From positions 500,067,001 through 500,131,000 of the forward strand of contig CM057453.1 in assembly GCA_016271365.2 (NCBI GenBank): a stretch of 64,000 nt of DNA, given 5' to 3'. The position numbers and the translations under genes were made by a program. The notes under the pieces are model-generated. The model saw nothing but the letters and a program-made list of their open reading frames with translations, was not told the origin of the DNA and searched no databases. Position 1 is the stretch's first letter. The number at the start of each line of letters is the position of its first letter. The stretch comes from Neoceratodus forsteri (lineage: Eukaryota > Chordata > Ceratodontiformes > Ceratodontidae). Positions 12,165 through 23,059 of the stretch are shown here, in pieces.

Positions 12165-12290
12165 TTCATATTTTGCTGTTTTTTTGAATTGTGTTTAATT
12201 TTAATTCATATTTATTACTGATGTTATGTTTTATGTACTCGCGCTTTGGTATTTGAAAAGCACAATATAAATTATGATTTGATTTGATAA

Positions 12291-12540
12291 TTATATAGTA
12301 TCATATGCGTGACAGAATAAAACTGTCTTCAGCCCTTTCTTAAAGGTTTCCACCGAGGGTGCCTCCCCCAGGTAGCCTGGCAGTGAATTCCACTGGGCTG
12401 GTGTGGTAACAAAGAAAGTCTGATCACCCGACTGCTGCAACCTAGCCCTGGGAACCACCAGGCGGCATCCCTCGGAGGGAAGGAGAGAGCAAGCTGGGCA
12501 ATGAGAAACCATGAGGACTTGCAGGTAGTCTGGTCCTCGG
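12291..12540 (-). pseudogene. LINE C-terminal region beyond the SINE
   Basis: Encodes RGPDYLQVLM, then VPRARLQQSGDQTFFV, WNSLPGYLGEAPSVETFKKG and a stop after HAYDTI. It corresponds to the WNSLPHQIRECPSTESF end of the plus copy. It continues the frame interrupted at 13070. Confidence 0.7.
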
Positions 12541-12552
12541 CTGTGCAGGTCT
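12541..12552. repeat. Target-site duplication of the SINE, 3' copy
   Basis: CTGTGCAGGTCT here pairs with CTGTGCAGCTCT at 13058-13069 (11 of 12 identical). Confidence 0.7.
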
Positions 12553-13057
12553 TTTTTTTTTTAATCATGACTTGATTTTTGTGCCCTTCACCCGCAATCT
12601 AACTGACCCCCCCAGCCCTGTCCCCCAGAATTACCGGCGCTTACCTTGCCCGGCCCAGGAGTGGCACCTGTGGGGAATCAGTCTTCATCCTGCTGCCGGC
12701 GTATTTTCCCCTCCGTTTTTTCTCCCAGGGGCCCCAGGAGTATGCATGCATGCATGTGGAGACACGCATGTGCCGTACAGCCCAATTATGACCCCTTTCC
12801 CCAACCCCATGGCCTAATGTCTGGGCACCCTCTGAGCCCGTGCTTCCGCTAGCCTCCACTGGGGGTTGCCATTGGCTGAGGGATGCCACACTACCTCCCC
12901 GGAGAGGAGAGCTTGCCTACCGGCAGCTCCATCCAGCTCTGCACCCCCCCCCCCGTTGCCAACCTCCGATGACCTGGGCTCATTCCCAAACCCAGGTCAC
13001 CGGCGTGGGTCGAGGTATGGCGCCAGCGCCTCAACCCTCTACGCCACTAGACCAGCA
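12553..13057 (-). mobile_element. SINE with tRNA-Glu-like head
   Basis: Reads on the minus strand from about 13057 to a poly-A end (T run at 12552-12561). The head TGCTGGTCTAGTGGCGTAGA followed by GAGGCGCTGG matches the tRNA-Glu A-box region (TGGTCTAGTGG...GGCGCT). A T-arm-like hairpin follows (CCTGGGTTTGGGAATG then AGCCCAGG). It is about 505 bp long and interrupts the minus L2-like LINE between codons for LHS and RGPDYLQ. Flanking repeats of 12 bp support retroposition. The body from about 12560 to 12960 matches nothing I recognise. Confidence 0.65.
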
Positions 13058-13069
13058 CTGTGCAGCTCT
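13058..13069. repeat. Target-site duplication of the SINE, 5' copy
   Basis: CTGTGCAGCTCT; partner of 12541-12552. Confidence 0.7.
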
Positions 13070-13990
13070 TTATAGGTTAGTACTATCCGACCTTGAAGAC
13101 AATCCTCCACCTTACTGGCAGCCAGTGCAGTCCGTGGAGAACAGATGTAATGTGAGCCAATCTCAATGTACCTGTTAACAGCCTTGCCGCCATTCTGCAC
13201 CAGCTGCAGACAGCACATTGCCTCAGATAGCCCCAAGTACAGAGCATTGCTGTAATCCATTCTAGACATGACGAGCAGCACTAGGGTGGCCAGGTCATCA
13301 GCTGGTATTAGGACAGATCCAGGCACTGTACCTAAGTTGATAAAAGCCACTTTGGACAATGGCCGACACCTGAGCATCAAGTGTCAAGCCATCATCAAGG
13401 ATCATGTCCATATCCTAACCAGAATAAAGGTGGTCAAGGGAACATCTCCCAGTATCAAACCAGGATCATTCCCCAACCCTCCTCCATCCTGCCAACGACC
13501 AAGATCCACCAACAGCACCTCCGTCTTGTCTAGGTTGAGTCGTAGCCAGTTTTGAGTCATCTAGCTCTGGATCTCAGCCAGGCAGGTATTAAACACAGAG
13601 GCCACCATCTGGATTCCAGGTGCACAGGACATGTATAGCAGGGTATCATCACCATAGCAATGAAAACCCAGCCCATACCGCCTGATAATGTCTCCCAAAG
13701 GCAACATATATACCGTGAACAATAAAGGTGACAGGACCAAGCCTTGCGGAACCCAACAGAGCAAGGGCATCAGGCTAACAGAGGATAACCCCATCGTCAC
13801 CATCTGCACTCTGCCCGAGAGGTAGGACCTAAACAAACTGATGACATTACCGGTTAGTCCACACCAGTTCTGCAGTCGATCCAATAACACCTCATGGTCC
13901 ACGGTGTCAAATGCCTGAGAGATCCAAAAGAACAAGGATGGTACATTCATTCTCCCTTATCTCTCAATATTAGGAGATCATTCAGCACCT
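13070..13990 (-). pseudogene. LINE reverse transcriptase domain, broken
   Basis: Contains QAFDTVDHEVLLDRLQ, YLSGRVQMV, VPQGLVLSPLLFTVYM and the catalytic variant CYGDDTLLYMS (about 13670). Further on are SRMDYSNALYLGL and LQLVQN (about 13250), then a break at the SINE insertion. The YGDD catalytic box differs from YADD in the plus copy. Confidence 0.7.
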
Positions 13991-14869
13991 TCATCAGGGC
14001 AGTCCCCGTGCTATGCCAAGGTCTAAACCCACACTGGAAGCACTCAAAAGTGGCAGAGGAAGCAAGACAAGCCTCAAGTTGAACTGCCACCACTTTTCTA
14101 AAACCTTCCCTAAAATGGGAGGTTTGAGAAAGGTCTGTAGTTAGCGAGACACTCCTGGTCCAAAGAGGATTTCTTCAAAGGGGTCTCACCAAGGCCTCCT
14201 TCAAGGCCACTGGAAAGAACCCACTCCCAAGGAACACAGGATGATCTCAGCAACCACAGGTCCAGTCAGACCCACACAACCAACCAAAAGTGGGTTGGAC
14301 CTTGGTCTGGATCACAATGTGTTGGTCGCAGCCTCGAGACTATCTCAACTACCTCAGTCACTCCAACTGGATCAAACACACCCCACACAAGAGGGTGCCC
14401 GGCACATCACTGGTCCAATCCTGCAAGCTCTTTGAGTAACACTGGAAGAGATCTCAGTCCGTAAAGAACAGAGAAAACTCATCGCACCTCATGCTTGAAC
14501 CAGCTCCCCAATGCACGGAGACACGCCAGATGCAACAACCTGTCTACCATACGGAAAAGCTAAGCTGGTCTGTTCCTTGCCACAACAATCTCACTTGACA
14601 GAAAATCTGATAGTTACCATAATGTGACTTCAAAGCCAACTTGTCATCAGTCAGTCCCGACCTCCTCCAGTGATGCACCAACCGCTGGCCTTTTATCTTT
14701 AACTCCCCGAGTTCCCCATCAAATCAGGGGGGGTCTCCGGCAATTAGATAAGGGCCAGACATGGACAGGCACAATAGGGTGGAAGGCCACGGCACTGTAA
14801 CAGCCCTATTATAGGCTGCCACTGCTTCCTCCACACCAATCGTGCACGCAGCCTCCACCCTTGATAGGT

Positions 14870-15800
14870 TCAGCACTGCCTGTACTCCTGTTGGGGAAAG
14901 TCCCTGCAAAGGGCAGTACCGGACCATTTCCATAGAGGACGGACCCTTGGGGGTGGGGGCCCAATCATGAACCTCATGATGCTATGATCCGACCAAACGA
15001 CTGGATCAATCATAAGGTCTTCAACCCCAAATCCCAGAGTAAACACCAGGTCCAATGTGTGCCCATGCAAGTGGGTCACTGAGGTGACAAACTGTGATAG
15101 GCCCTGAGTTTCCATGCTCTGGAGGAGGTCATGACCATATGACGAGAGTCTGTTGTGGACCCAGGCATTGAAATCCCCAGAGTTATCCATCTGGCAGATT
15201 TCAACACCAGGCGACAACGAACTCCCCAACCTCCTGCAAGAAATCCTTCTTCCCATCTGATGGCCGCTATATTAGAAGGATCCTATAGCCTGCACCAGGA
15301 CACCCCACCCCCAAATGGCAACACTCTCAAATGGCCTGGCAGAACCCACCTGTAGCACTGTGTGACACAAGTTGCCTTTAAAACAAATGGCCACTCCCAC
15401 CTCTGTGATCCTTTCTCAGGGTGTGTACCACAGAGTACCCAGCTGGAGTGCTGCCCTCCAAAATGGGGGCAGCATTATCATCCAGCCATGTCTCTCATGG
15501 CGTGCAAGCAGGTCTACCGAGGAGTATCAAGTCTGCCATTCTAGCATTCTTATTCCTTATCGATCTGGCATTGCACAACATAGTCCAGGTCAAATGAGTG
15601 GGAGCTGCTGGACCAACAACCACCTGCCCACTATCCAAGGTGTAACCCTTGGGTATGGGGACTAGGCAGAGGGCCCTTTCCAGTACCACTTTGCCCCAGG
15701 GTGCCCCCTGGGCCTCACCACGAATCGCTGACTCCCCGGCAGTCACTCCCATCCCCCTCTGCCCAGACCTCCAACCACATGCAACCCCAGAGCCCTGCAT
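14870..15800 (-). pseudogene. LINE AP endonuclease domain, eroded
   Basis: Motifs in order along the minus strand: LTWTMLCNARSIRNKNA (about 15550-15600), then GDFNAWVHNRLSSYG (about 15150), THLHGHTLDLVFTLG and VVWSDHSIMRF (about 15000). They correspond one for one with the plus-strand copy. The central part with the catalytic Glu is frameshifted. Confidence 0.65.
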
Positions 15801-16490
15801 CTTGCATACATTTCTGCAGGTAAAGTGGGGAGTTTGAAAGGTTGGAGGTCACGCAGACGGGCTGCAGAGTAACTGCACCTTAAGGGCTGATATCATCTAC
15901 ACATCCTGACTGTCACTATGAGCTTCAAAACACAAATTCTATAAAATCTACACACCTCCAATAAATAACCAACTCACCCACCCAGCAATTCACTTTATAC
16001 AGTTTAACTCCTCGAAACGTATACACATTTCCCACACAACCACATTTATCATTCACACAACTACATACATAAACACAAGCAAACAAAAATGGAAATTGTG
16101 TACTTACTGTAATTCTTGATCTTCTTGGACGAAGTCTCCACCACTCATTCACACTAATGGCACTACGCCAGAGGCGCTAGGACCCTGCAGAAGCCAAAAA
16201 TCTTCAGGAGGGCTGGTGCCGGGATAGGACCACGCATGTGCAGAGCTGTGAGAACAGCTCACACTGTATAGGCTATCTCAGCATCAACCCTCCAACCGCC
16301 TCAGTACCTTTTCGACTGAGGAGGTGCAGCGTAAACTAACGAAACATAACCTAACCACAACTTCCGGGCATGTGAAGGCCCGGATGACCCATGTAAGAAG
16401 GGTCAGTTCAACAATCTCTTCACAGCCTGAACAACGAGGAAGTGAAGACCAAAACAGAACGAGAAAGCTCGGGGGATGGTGGGTGGGCAT

Positions 16491-16597
16491 GGTGGTGGAG
16501 ACTTCGTCCTAGAAGATCAAGAATTACGGTAAGTACGTAATTTCTATATCTTCCGGGACTACAGAAAGTCTCCACTACTCATTCACACTAATGGGAG
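16491..16597. repeat. Internal complementary region (ICR) of DIRS copy C
   Basis: The first half (GGAGACTTCGTCCTAGAAGA then TCAAGAATTACGGTAAGTAC) is the reverse complement of the left end at 16104-16160. The second half (AGTCTCCACTACTCATTCAC then ACTAATGGG) matches the right end read inward. In DIRS elements the ICR joins the two ITR edges and is thought to template circle formation. Confidence 0.75.
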
Positions 16598-16699
16598 AGT
16601 GCCGAGCTAAAAATCACCCCCCCCCCATACACCGAGCAGGGTAGTAGGAGACAGAGCTCACTCAGGACAGAAGTCCATAAGGACTGTCCTGCCCAAGAA

Positions 16700-16880
16700 A
16701 GTTAACTGTCAGGCATGGACATCCCGAACATAGTGATTTACAATAGTATGCACTGAGCTCCAACTGGCCGCCTTGCAGATGTCTGCAACGGGTATATTAC
16801 AAATCTCCACCAGGAAAGCCGCAACCACTCCGGTAGAGTGGTGAGAACCCGGCCTGTGCCATGGATTAGCAATGTCGAAG
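16700..16880 (-). pseudogene. Tyrosine recombinase C-terminus of DIRS copy C
   Basis: The minus strand reads HHSTGVVAAFLVEICNI, then PVADICKAASWSSVHTIVNH, then Y. This aligns with the H-x-x-R...Y end of DIRS recombinases (compare HSTRGTTATIAAS...KHY at 30470-30581). The catalytic Arg of HxxR is Gly here, while the nucleophile Tyr (about 16742) is kept. Inactive fragment. Confidence 0.7.
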
Positions 16881-17089
16881 ACATGCTATTAACCAAGCAG
16901 AAATACATCTCATGGCAACAGGATGACCCAGCCAAGGCATGCGGAAAGATACAAAAGTTGTTCGGATGTCTACCGCTTCATTCTGTCGATGTAGAATCAC
17001 AGAACCCTCCTGACATTCAAAGAGATAAAGCGAGTGCTCTCCTTCATTCTGGAGTTAATGAAGTAATGAACATAATGTCCCTTGGATCA

Positions 17090-18570
17090 CGCCCACATTA
17101 CGGCAGCAACTAAAACAAAGGGATGACCTCTGGCACAGAGCCATTGAATCTGGCTCCCAAGCAGACAGATTAGCATACAGAGTAGCTCGCAATAGGTGCA
17201 CCTGGGCCATACGAAAGGCCAAGGCTGAATACTATAAAGACACCCTGGCTTCCTCCTGGGGGAGTGCACGAAAGTTTTGGGACAACATTAAAGAGCTTAA
17301 TGGCAAATCCTGCCTCCTCCCACCCTCCCAGCTCTGCATCAACAATGCCATCCCAACCGACCCACAGGCTATCACTAACTGCCTTAACTCAACCTTTTCC
17401 GATCTTAGTACAGTCCTCGGCGACTTCTTCGACCCTATCCAGCTTCCTCTAGAACCAAACCTCCAAGCGTACCTTTTCTACCTTAGGGTCATTACAAAGC
17501 AGGAAGCAAAATCCTTCCTCTCCAAAAGCTCTCAGTGGCTCCAACTATTGCAAAGACTCCTATGACATGAAAATCCTCTACCAGGTTCTTGACACTGTTC
17601 TTTCCTCCTGACTGAACTCCTTAACTGCTCCCTATGCTTGGGGCAGTTCTCTACAACCTGGAAAACTGCAACAATTATCCCAATACTAAAAAGTGGAGAC
17701 AATACCAACCACAACAACTATCGGCCATATCCATCCTTCCCCTCTCAAAAGCCCTTGAAAAGATCATTTCGACCAACTCACGGTATATGAGCCTGCAATT
17801 TGTTACGTAGTGAACAACATGGCTTTAGATCAGGCCATAGCACAACCACCACCCTCATCGAATTCTCCAGTTTCCTTCACTCTGCCCTTGACCATAAACA
17901 TTTGGCCAGAGCCATCTTCGTGGACCTCTCTAAGGCCTTTGATACAGTCTCCCACCCACTCCTCCTGGACACACTCCACCACACTGGTCTGTCACATGGA
18001 CCACTTTCTTGGTTTAATAGCTACCTTACCTCCAGATCCCAATGTGTTAAGATAAATGACACCCTATCTTCCACCCTGCCTGTCCACTTGGGAGTCCCTC
18101 AGGGATCCATATTGGGCCCCCTACTCTTCAGTATCTACTTAAATGCACTATCCAAATCCTGCTCCGGTAACCCTACTGCTATAGATGATGCAGTTCTCTA
18201 CGCCGCACACCCCTGCCCTGAAAACCTCCAGTCCTCCCTCCAACACTCGTTCAACCAGATCGAAAGTTGGTTCACCAGTCGCAGACTTGTGGTCAACATC
18301 AAAAAAACATAAGTTAGGCTGTTTGACCACCAGCAGAGCAAGGCCAAGGGCACTGAACTAAAAATCCTCTCCCACGCTCACCTCCCTCTGGAACAAGTAC
18401 TTACTTATAAATACCTCGGCCTTATCTTTGACACCTCCCTATCCTTCCATGCCCACATTAACATCCTGACCTCAGCCATTAATACCCGCATTGGCCTCCT
18501 ATACTGGTACAAAGACTGCCTGACACCAGAGGCTCTCAACCTGGCTGTCACCTCTTCTGTCCTCTCTCGT
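17090..18570 (+). pseudogene. CR1/Rex1-group LINE reverse transcriptase fragment
   Basis: The pre-RT part reads AYRVARNRCTWAIRKAKAEY then YKDTLASSWGSARKFWDNIK (17170-17290). The RT motifs are EQHGFRSGHSTTTTLIEF, IFVDLSKAFDTVSHPLL, GVPQGSILGPLLFSIYLN and, at the catalytic box, IDDAVLYAA in place of a normal YADD (about 18180). It continues to YKYLGLIFDTSLSFHAHI (about 18410) and stops near 18570. Truncated at both ends. It lies inside DIRS copy C, either as an insertion that lost its ends or beside a deletion. Confidence 0.7.
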
Positions 18571-18950
18571 GATTTCGCTTTTAGTTTTATTTTTCTATCC
18601 TATGCATTAAGTGCGCTGTTTATTAATCTGAATTTACATTTGATCTGCATCATAAATGTGCCTTCTTAAATCTTTTTTTTGGTTTTCTGCTCTTGGTCTG
18701 TCTCCATTTCATCTGGCTGTCCTAAAGCTTTCTGGCCCTCACTTACATGGAGGTCCCCTAATTGTATTGCCTTGAAGTTACTGCTTTGAATGTTGCCTTG
18801 ACTTGCTGGACGTTTGGCCTTTTTGTTCTATTGCCTTCTCCAATTAGACCTTACAGAAATGTATTTTGACACTGTTTTCTATTGAGGGATATTAGCACTT
18901 ATTATAGCAGCTCCACTTAGTGTCAAACATGGAGAACTACTTTTTACTTT

Positions 18951-19750
18951 ACAGGCCAGAATCATGAGAGACACCGCCACCCAGAACGGCGTCAAGGAGT
19001 TCGGCGCCATTCACGGCACAGGCACCACTCACCGCACTGGCACTGTATGCAGCACCAGCACCACACATGGCATCAGGCATACTGGCCCTAAACCTGAAGA
19101 AAAAAGGGGGAAAAGGAAAGCGGTACCAATGCTGGCCCCTGCAGAGGAAAAGGTGAGGGGGTAGGCACACAGGGTCGGTGGCAATGGCACTGTCATCGGA
19201 GAAGGCACTGCGCACATTCTGCCCACCCGACTCGGCCGTGTGGCCCAGTGCTTCCAAGGCCCAAAGGCCCCGGAACTGGATCCACTGGCCAAGTCAACTG
19301 GGCAGACGTCATATCCCCTGCTCTAAAAGAACAGCCCCGAGGTGAAACTGCTCACCGGAGCCCCATCGAGGACAGAGACGGGGTCCGGTGTTGAAGATCA
19401 CGGTCCTTAAGAACGGAGCCACAGAGGACCCCACGGAAGCTGGTCAAGCCTGCCACCACCAGAGTACCATTTCTTCTTCCACCGACAGAGGAAGAAGAGC
19501 TTAAGGTCGAGCGGACATGGGTCCTCGATCAAGGTCAGGACGGCCCACTCCTTTCGTGCTTCAGGCGGACTGTACCCCCAGCACTGGACTGCCAGTGGTC
19601 AGACCCCTCCACAAAGGGCGGCAGACCGGACACAGCCCCACTGCCATCACAGCTTTCAAACGAAGTCTCCCTATCGTCTAAGGTTGACTCTGTTTACGGC
19701 AGACTGAGAACTTCTTCCTCTTATTTTTCATCTTCTTCTCTTGTTTTTTT
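18951..19750 (-). pseudogene. Eroded DIRS gag region, copy C
   Basis: GC- and CpG-rich sequence between the LINE fragment and the right ITR, in the place where gag should lie. The minus-strand frames are Ala/Gly/Ser-rich and short. I see no intact Cys/His cluster, so the call rests on position and composition. Confidence 0.4.
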
Positions 19751-20070
19751 AAATAAGAAAATAACACTAAAAATAGTAAATTAATCGAATACTGAACCGT
19801 TATAGCTGCTGTCGTACAGAAGAAGCCTTGACTCCCGGCAGGCAAGCGATGCTGTCATCGAAGCACACGCGACGGTGGGAGAAAAGAAACTGAGGCGGTT
19901 GGAGGGTCGATGCTGAGACAGCCTATATGGCATGAGCTACTCTAGCCGCGCGTGTGGTCCTATCCCAGCGCCGGCCCTCCTGAAGATTTTTGGCTCCTGT
20001 GGGGTCCTAGTGCCTCCTGCATAATCCCATTAGTGTGAATGAGTGGTGGAGACTTTTAGTCCAGGAACAT

Positions 20071-21189
20071 CTCCCCACCCACCCCACACCGAGTCAACAA
20101 AACTTTTATATAACCTGGGCTGTCCAATAAAAATACTGGCAGAGTCCACAGTGCACTGATAAGTCCAAGCACAAACCAGAAAAGTTTGTAAAAGTGTATG
20201 GGGCTCTCACTTCCCAATAAAATAAAGTTCCAGAGAGACGAGATACTCTTCCTCCTTCAGTCAATCCAGAAAAACAGATGTTTCCAATTGTTGTCCTTGA
20301 AAGACCCTCTCACAGCCTCAGCAGAAAACTTGTAATTTGAAAGATTTTTCACCCTCACACTCTCACTGCACTCGAGGATCCATTTAAATTAGGACTCAAG
20401 TCACAGTATCTGGTGGGATATTTAGGACAGTCCCAAATTCGGATGTTTCTATTCATGTTCAAACAAACAGACCAGCCAAGATTCCTGCTTGTATCTGCTA
20501 GCAGCTCTCAGTTTCTACCAGGCACAAAGTTCAGTAGTATGGCAGCCCCAGACGGCAATGAGGCACAATCTTCCTCACACCACAGCCAGCCAAAGCAACC
20601 AGTCAGCTGGTCGAGGCCGCATCAGTCATCTGCACACTACACCGCCTCACCACGCCAGCTGCAAATTACACTGCAGCTGTGGTAAAAGTCTGGCCAGCCA
20701 GCACCGTCACACAGTTCTGCCAGTTCTTCAGGAGCCTCAGCTCCTCCCGCTTCTCACTGGACCCACTGCAATACTCCATACAACTGGGGTCCAATATGCA
20801 GGTGCAGATGCAAGCGGAACAGTGATACAGGTGGGAACGAGGTTCACAGTTCACTGCTACCTCCGCTCCCCAGGGTCACAGATCTTCCAGGATTCCAGCT
20901 GGTCCTTTGTGACAATCTGTCTGTCTGTCCAGGGGCCCTAAATCATCCACTGGACACTTGCTACGCGCGACTCCACCGGATCCTCTACCAGGAGCACGCC
21001 ATGCCAGATCATCTGTCCAAATATCCACCACCAGCAACAGGTTAGTTCGAGAGCCACAGCGTGATATTTCCAAGTGCAACGGTTACTGATCAAACTCCAA
21101 AACAAAACATTCTAACTCCTCAATGCTAACTCACTTTCCCTTCTAACTAAGCTCAAAATCCCTAATCTAACAACTAACTAACTGGACTG
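20071..21189. other. Unassigned spacer between DIRS copy C and the gypsy element
   Basis: No element signature recognised. Short frames only. The part from 20500 to 21060 is CA-rich on the plus strand. Confidence 0.35.
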
Positions 21190-21194
21190 CCACT
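21190..21194. repeat. Target-site duplication, left (CCACT)
   Basis: CCACT directly before the 5' LTR, identical to 29247-29251. Confidence 0.8.
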
Positions 21195-22542
21195 TGTGGT
21201 GAGCTATCCCACGGCCAGTCAGAGGTACAGATATATAATGTTATATTCTGTGTATGTGTACATGCCACAAGAATGCCATTTTAAGGAAAGGTCTCAAAGG
21301 ATAGTGAGAGAGACTGGATTTCTTTAAAATGTTTGACCTTCCTCTGACCTGAGAGGAACCAGCTTGCTTTGCCAGAAGCTGACAATTACTTGTCAAAGGC
21401 TTGGGGGTAGCTGATCAAAGGGTATTTCCCTGGTTAACTGACTGAGGGAAACAGAGGTAAATAAAATGTTCAGGAGGTAGCCCTTTTTCACCTCAAAGCC
21501 AGGATGCTTTGGTCCCAGGAAACTATCATGCCTTTGAATTGAAAGAAAAGGACAGAAATATCCATTTTGGCAGACTCGGCAAATTCTCTTACAGGTATCA
21601 TAATTATCAGGAAGTATGACATCACAAGGTAGCCAGAAAATTGTGTTGTTAGGAAAGGTGCAAGAGTGACATCTACAGGCCTAAAAGTTAGGACATGACA
21701 GGGATTTTGACACTATATAAAGAGCTTGAAAACCAGGGTCCTCTCTCATTTTGCTGAGCATCTTCAAGGAACATTCTTCGCCTGACACACAAGAAGCAAG
21801 ACTGCTATCAAAGGAAACTGAAACTTTTATTTACTTTTCCTGGACTTCAGTCCACTATGAACTTAAGGTAGAACTTAGCTAACAGTTTAAAGGTGTTTTT
21901 TTTTTTTGTATGTCTGTCGTCCACTTTTATTTGTGTTATTCTGTGACCAAATTGATCAAACCTTTTGTTGTAATGTATAATTATTTAAATTATTTAGTAA
22001 AGACATTTGTTTTGTTTATTAAATCTGCCTGAGTGAGATTTCTATATTGCGTGTGTGATTGTGGGATGTTTCAGTAATAATCTGTGACTAAACTGTTATT
22101 GCAAAGGGGTGCCATCATAAACTACCAAATCAAATAAAGGGTCTAAAAAGGGAAAGTCTGGATAAAGATGGGGGAATACTGAATTCTCAAGGAAGGGTCT
22201 GTGGGGATTTGAACCAGGATACATGCACGCCTTGTGGGAGAAAGCAGAATCAGGGTTACAACACTACCCCATAAAGGTTGTAACCCTGGATCTTCCCCCT
22301 TTGTGTAACAACCAAGAAGGGTTCATATTTGGCTACAAGACTCGAGACTAGTATTGCACCCTGATCTAGAGTAAAGAGGGGACCCTGAGACTTAGTGATG
22401 AGTGTTCAGTTGAGAACACAGCGAGCACTATAGAAGGACATGAAGAGGGTATCCCCAGTTTTCTCCTCCCTGTCATGGATTTCACTTTAGAGTGGACCCT
22501 GTGAACTCAGTGGACCTGACCCTCAGGAGTGGGTTCATGACA
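21195..22542 (+). repeat. 5' LTR of the Gmr1-like element
   Basis: About 1.35 kb, TGTGG...GACA. It contains a TATA box (TATATAA, 21714-21720) followed by a likely transcript start region, and AATAAA at 22133-22138, consistent with LTR promoter and polyadenylation functions. A tRNA-type B box (GGTTCAAATCC) is present on the minus strand near 22205, also retained in the 3' LTR. Confidence 0.8.
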
Positions 22543-22546
22543 GATC

Positions 22547-22564
22547 TGGTACACAGTGGTGGGA
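22547..22564 (+). promoter_or_regulatory. Candidate primer-binding site
   Basis: TGGTACACAGTGGTGGGA begins four bases after the LTR end. Its TGG start would pair with a tRNA CCA end. I cannot assign the tRNA. Confidence 0.5.
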
Positions 22565-23059
22565 TCCGAGATATCTAGTAGTATAGCAGTGAGATTCAAG
22601 AGATATCGGTGGCACAGGCGTAATAGCTGGATTCAAGACCAGTGTATCAGATTGATAAACTGAAAACAATCCACACACAAACAGAGCAGAGATGTTAGGG
22701 GAAAAAATAATCTGGTCACAGTATAAAGTTCCCTACCTGTTTTCTTGTTTTATGGGTATAAGCTAGTGTAGTAATAGCTAGGGGGAAAAAGATAGCTTCC
22801 AACTATAACGAATGCACTGCAGACCACCTAAGGCAGCTGTGTCAGGAAAGAAGGGTCCAGTACAAGGGGTGAACCAAAAAGCACCTCTGTGGAAGCTCTT
22901 GTGGCAGCCAATAAGCTAGTGGCTGCCCAGAACCTTGAGTGATGGCCAGTGACTGAAAAGGACTAGAGCCTAGGCGTGGGGGTGCTAGGGTCCATTGCAG
23001 AGTCTAATCCCAGGAGGATGACAGCGAGATCAGAGGGAACCTGGAGCCACAGTAGCAGG

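Larger units (their letters stand above)
9030..12290 (+). mobile_element. L2-like LINE (non-LTR retrotransposon), plus copy
   Basis: A nearly complete but decayed LINE: AP endonuclease (9289-9988), reverse transcriptase (10430-11523), C-terminal region (11754-12164) and a short 3' UTR ending in CAATATAAATTATGATTTG at about 12288. The domain order and 'LCNARSIKNKT', 'GDFNAW' and 'YADDTQLY' motifs fit the CR1/L2 group; I call it L2-like on overall resemblance. A minus-strand copy of the same family starts immediately to the right, in tail-to-tail orientation. Confidence 0.75.
12291..15850 (-). mobile_element. L2-like LINE, minus copy
   Basis: Same family as the plus copy at 9030-12290 but inverted. 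The endonuclease lies at 15800-14870, the RT at 13990-13070 and the C-terminus at 12540-12291. It is split by a SINE at 12553-13057. It stops just after the C-terminal codons, where the plus copy's 3' end begins, so its own 3' UTR is missing at this junction. Many stops and indels; the 14000-14870 portion is badly eroded. Confidence 0.7.
16104..20070 (-). mobile_element. DIRS-like retrotransposon copy C, internally replaced
   Basis: Inverted terminal repeats occur at about 16104-16290 and 19910-20070. Shared inverted blocks include CTCATTCACACTAATGG, GCCAAAAATCTTCAGGAGGG and GGGATAGGACCAC. An internal complementary region lies at 16491-16597. A recombinase remnant sits next to the ICR and gag-like sequence next to the right ITR, as expected for a minus-strand DIRS. 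RT/RNase H is missing and a plus-strand LINE fragment lies in its place. Confidence 0.75.
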
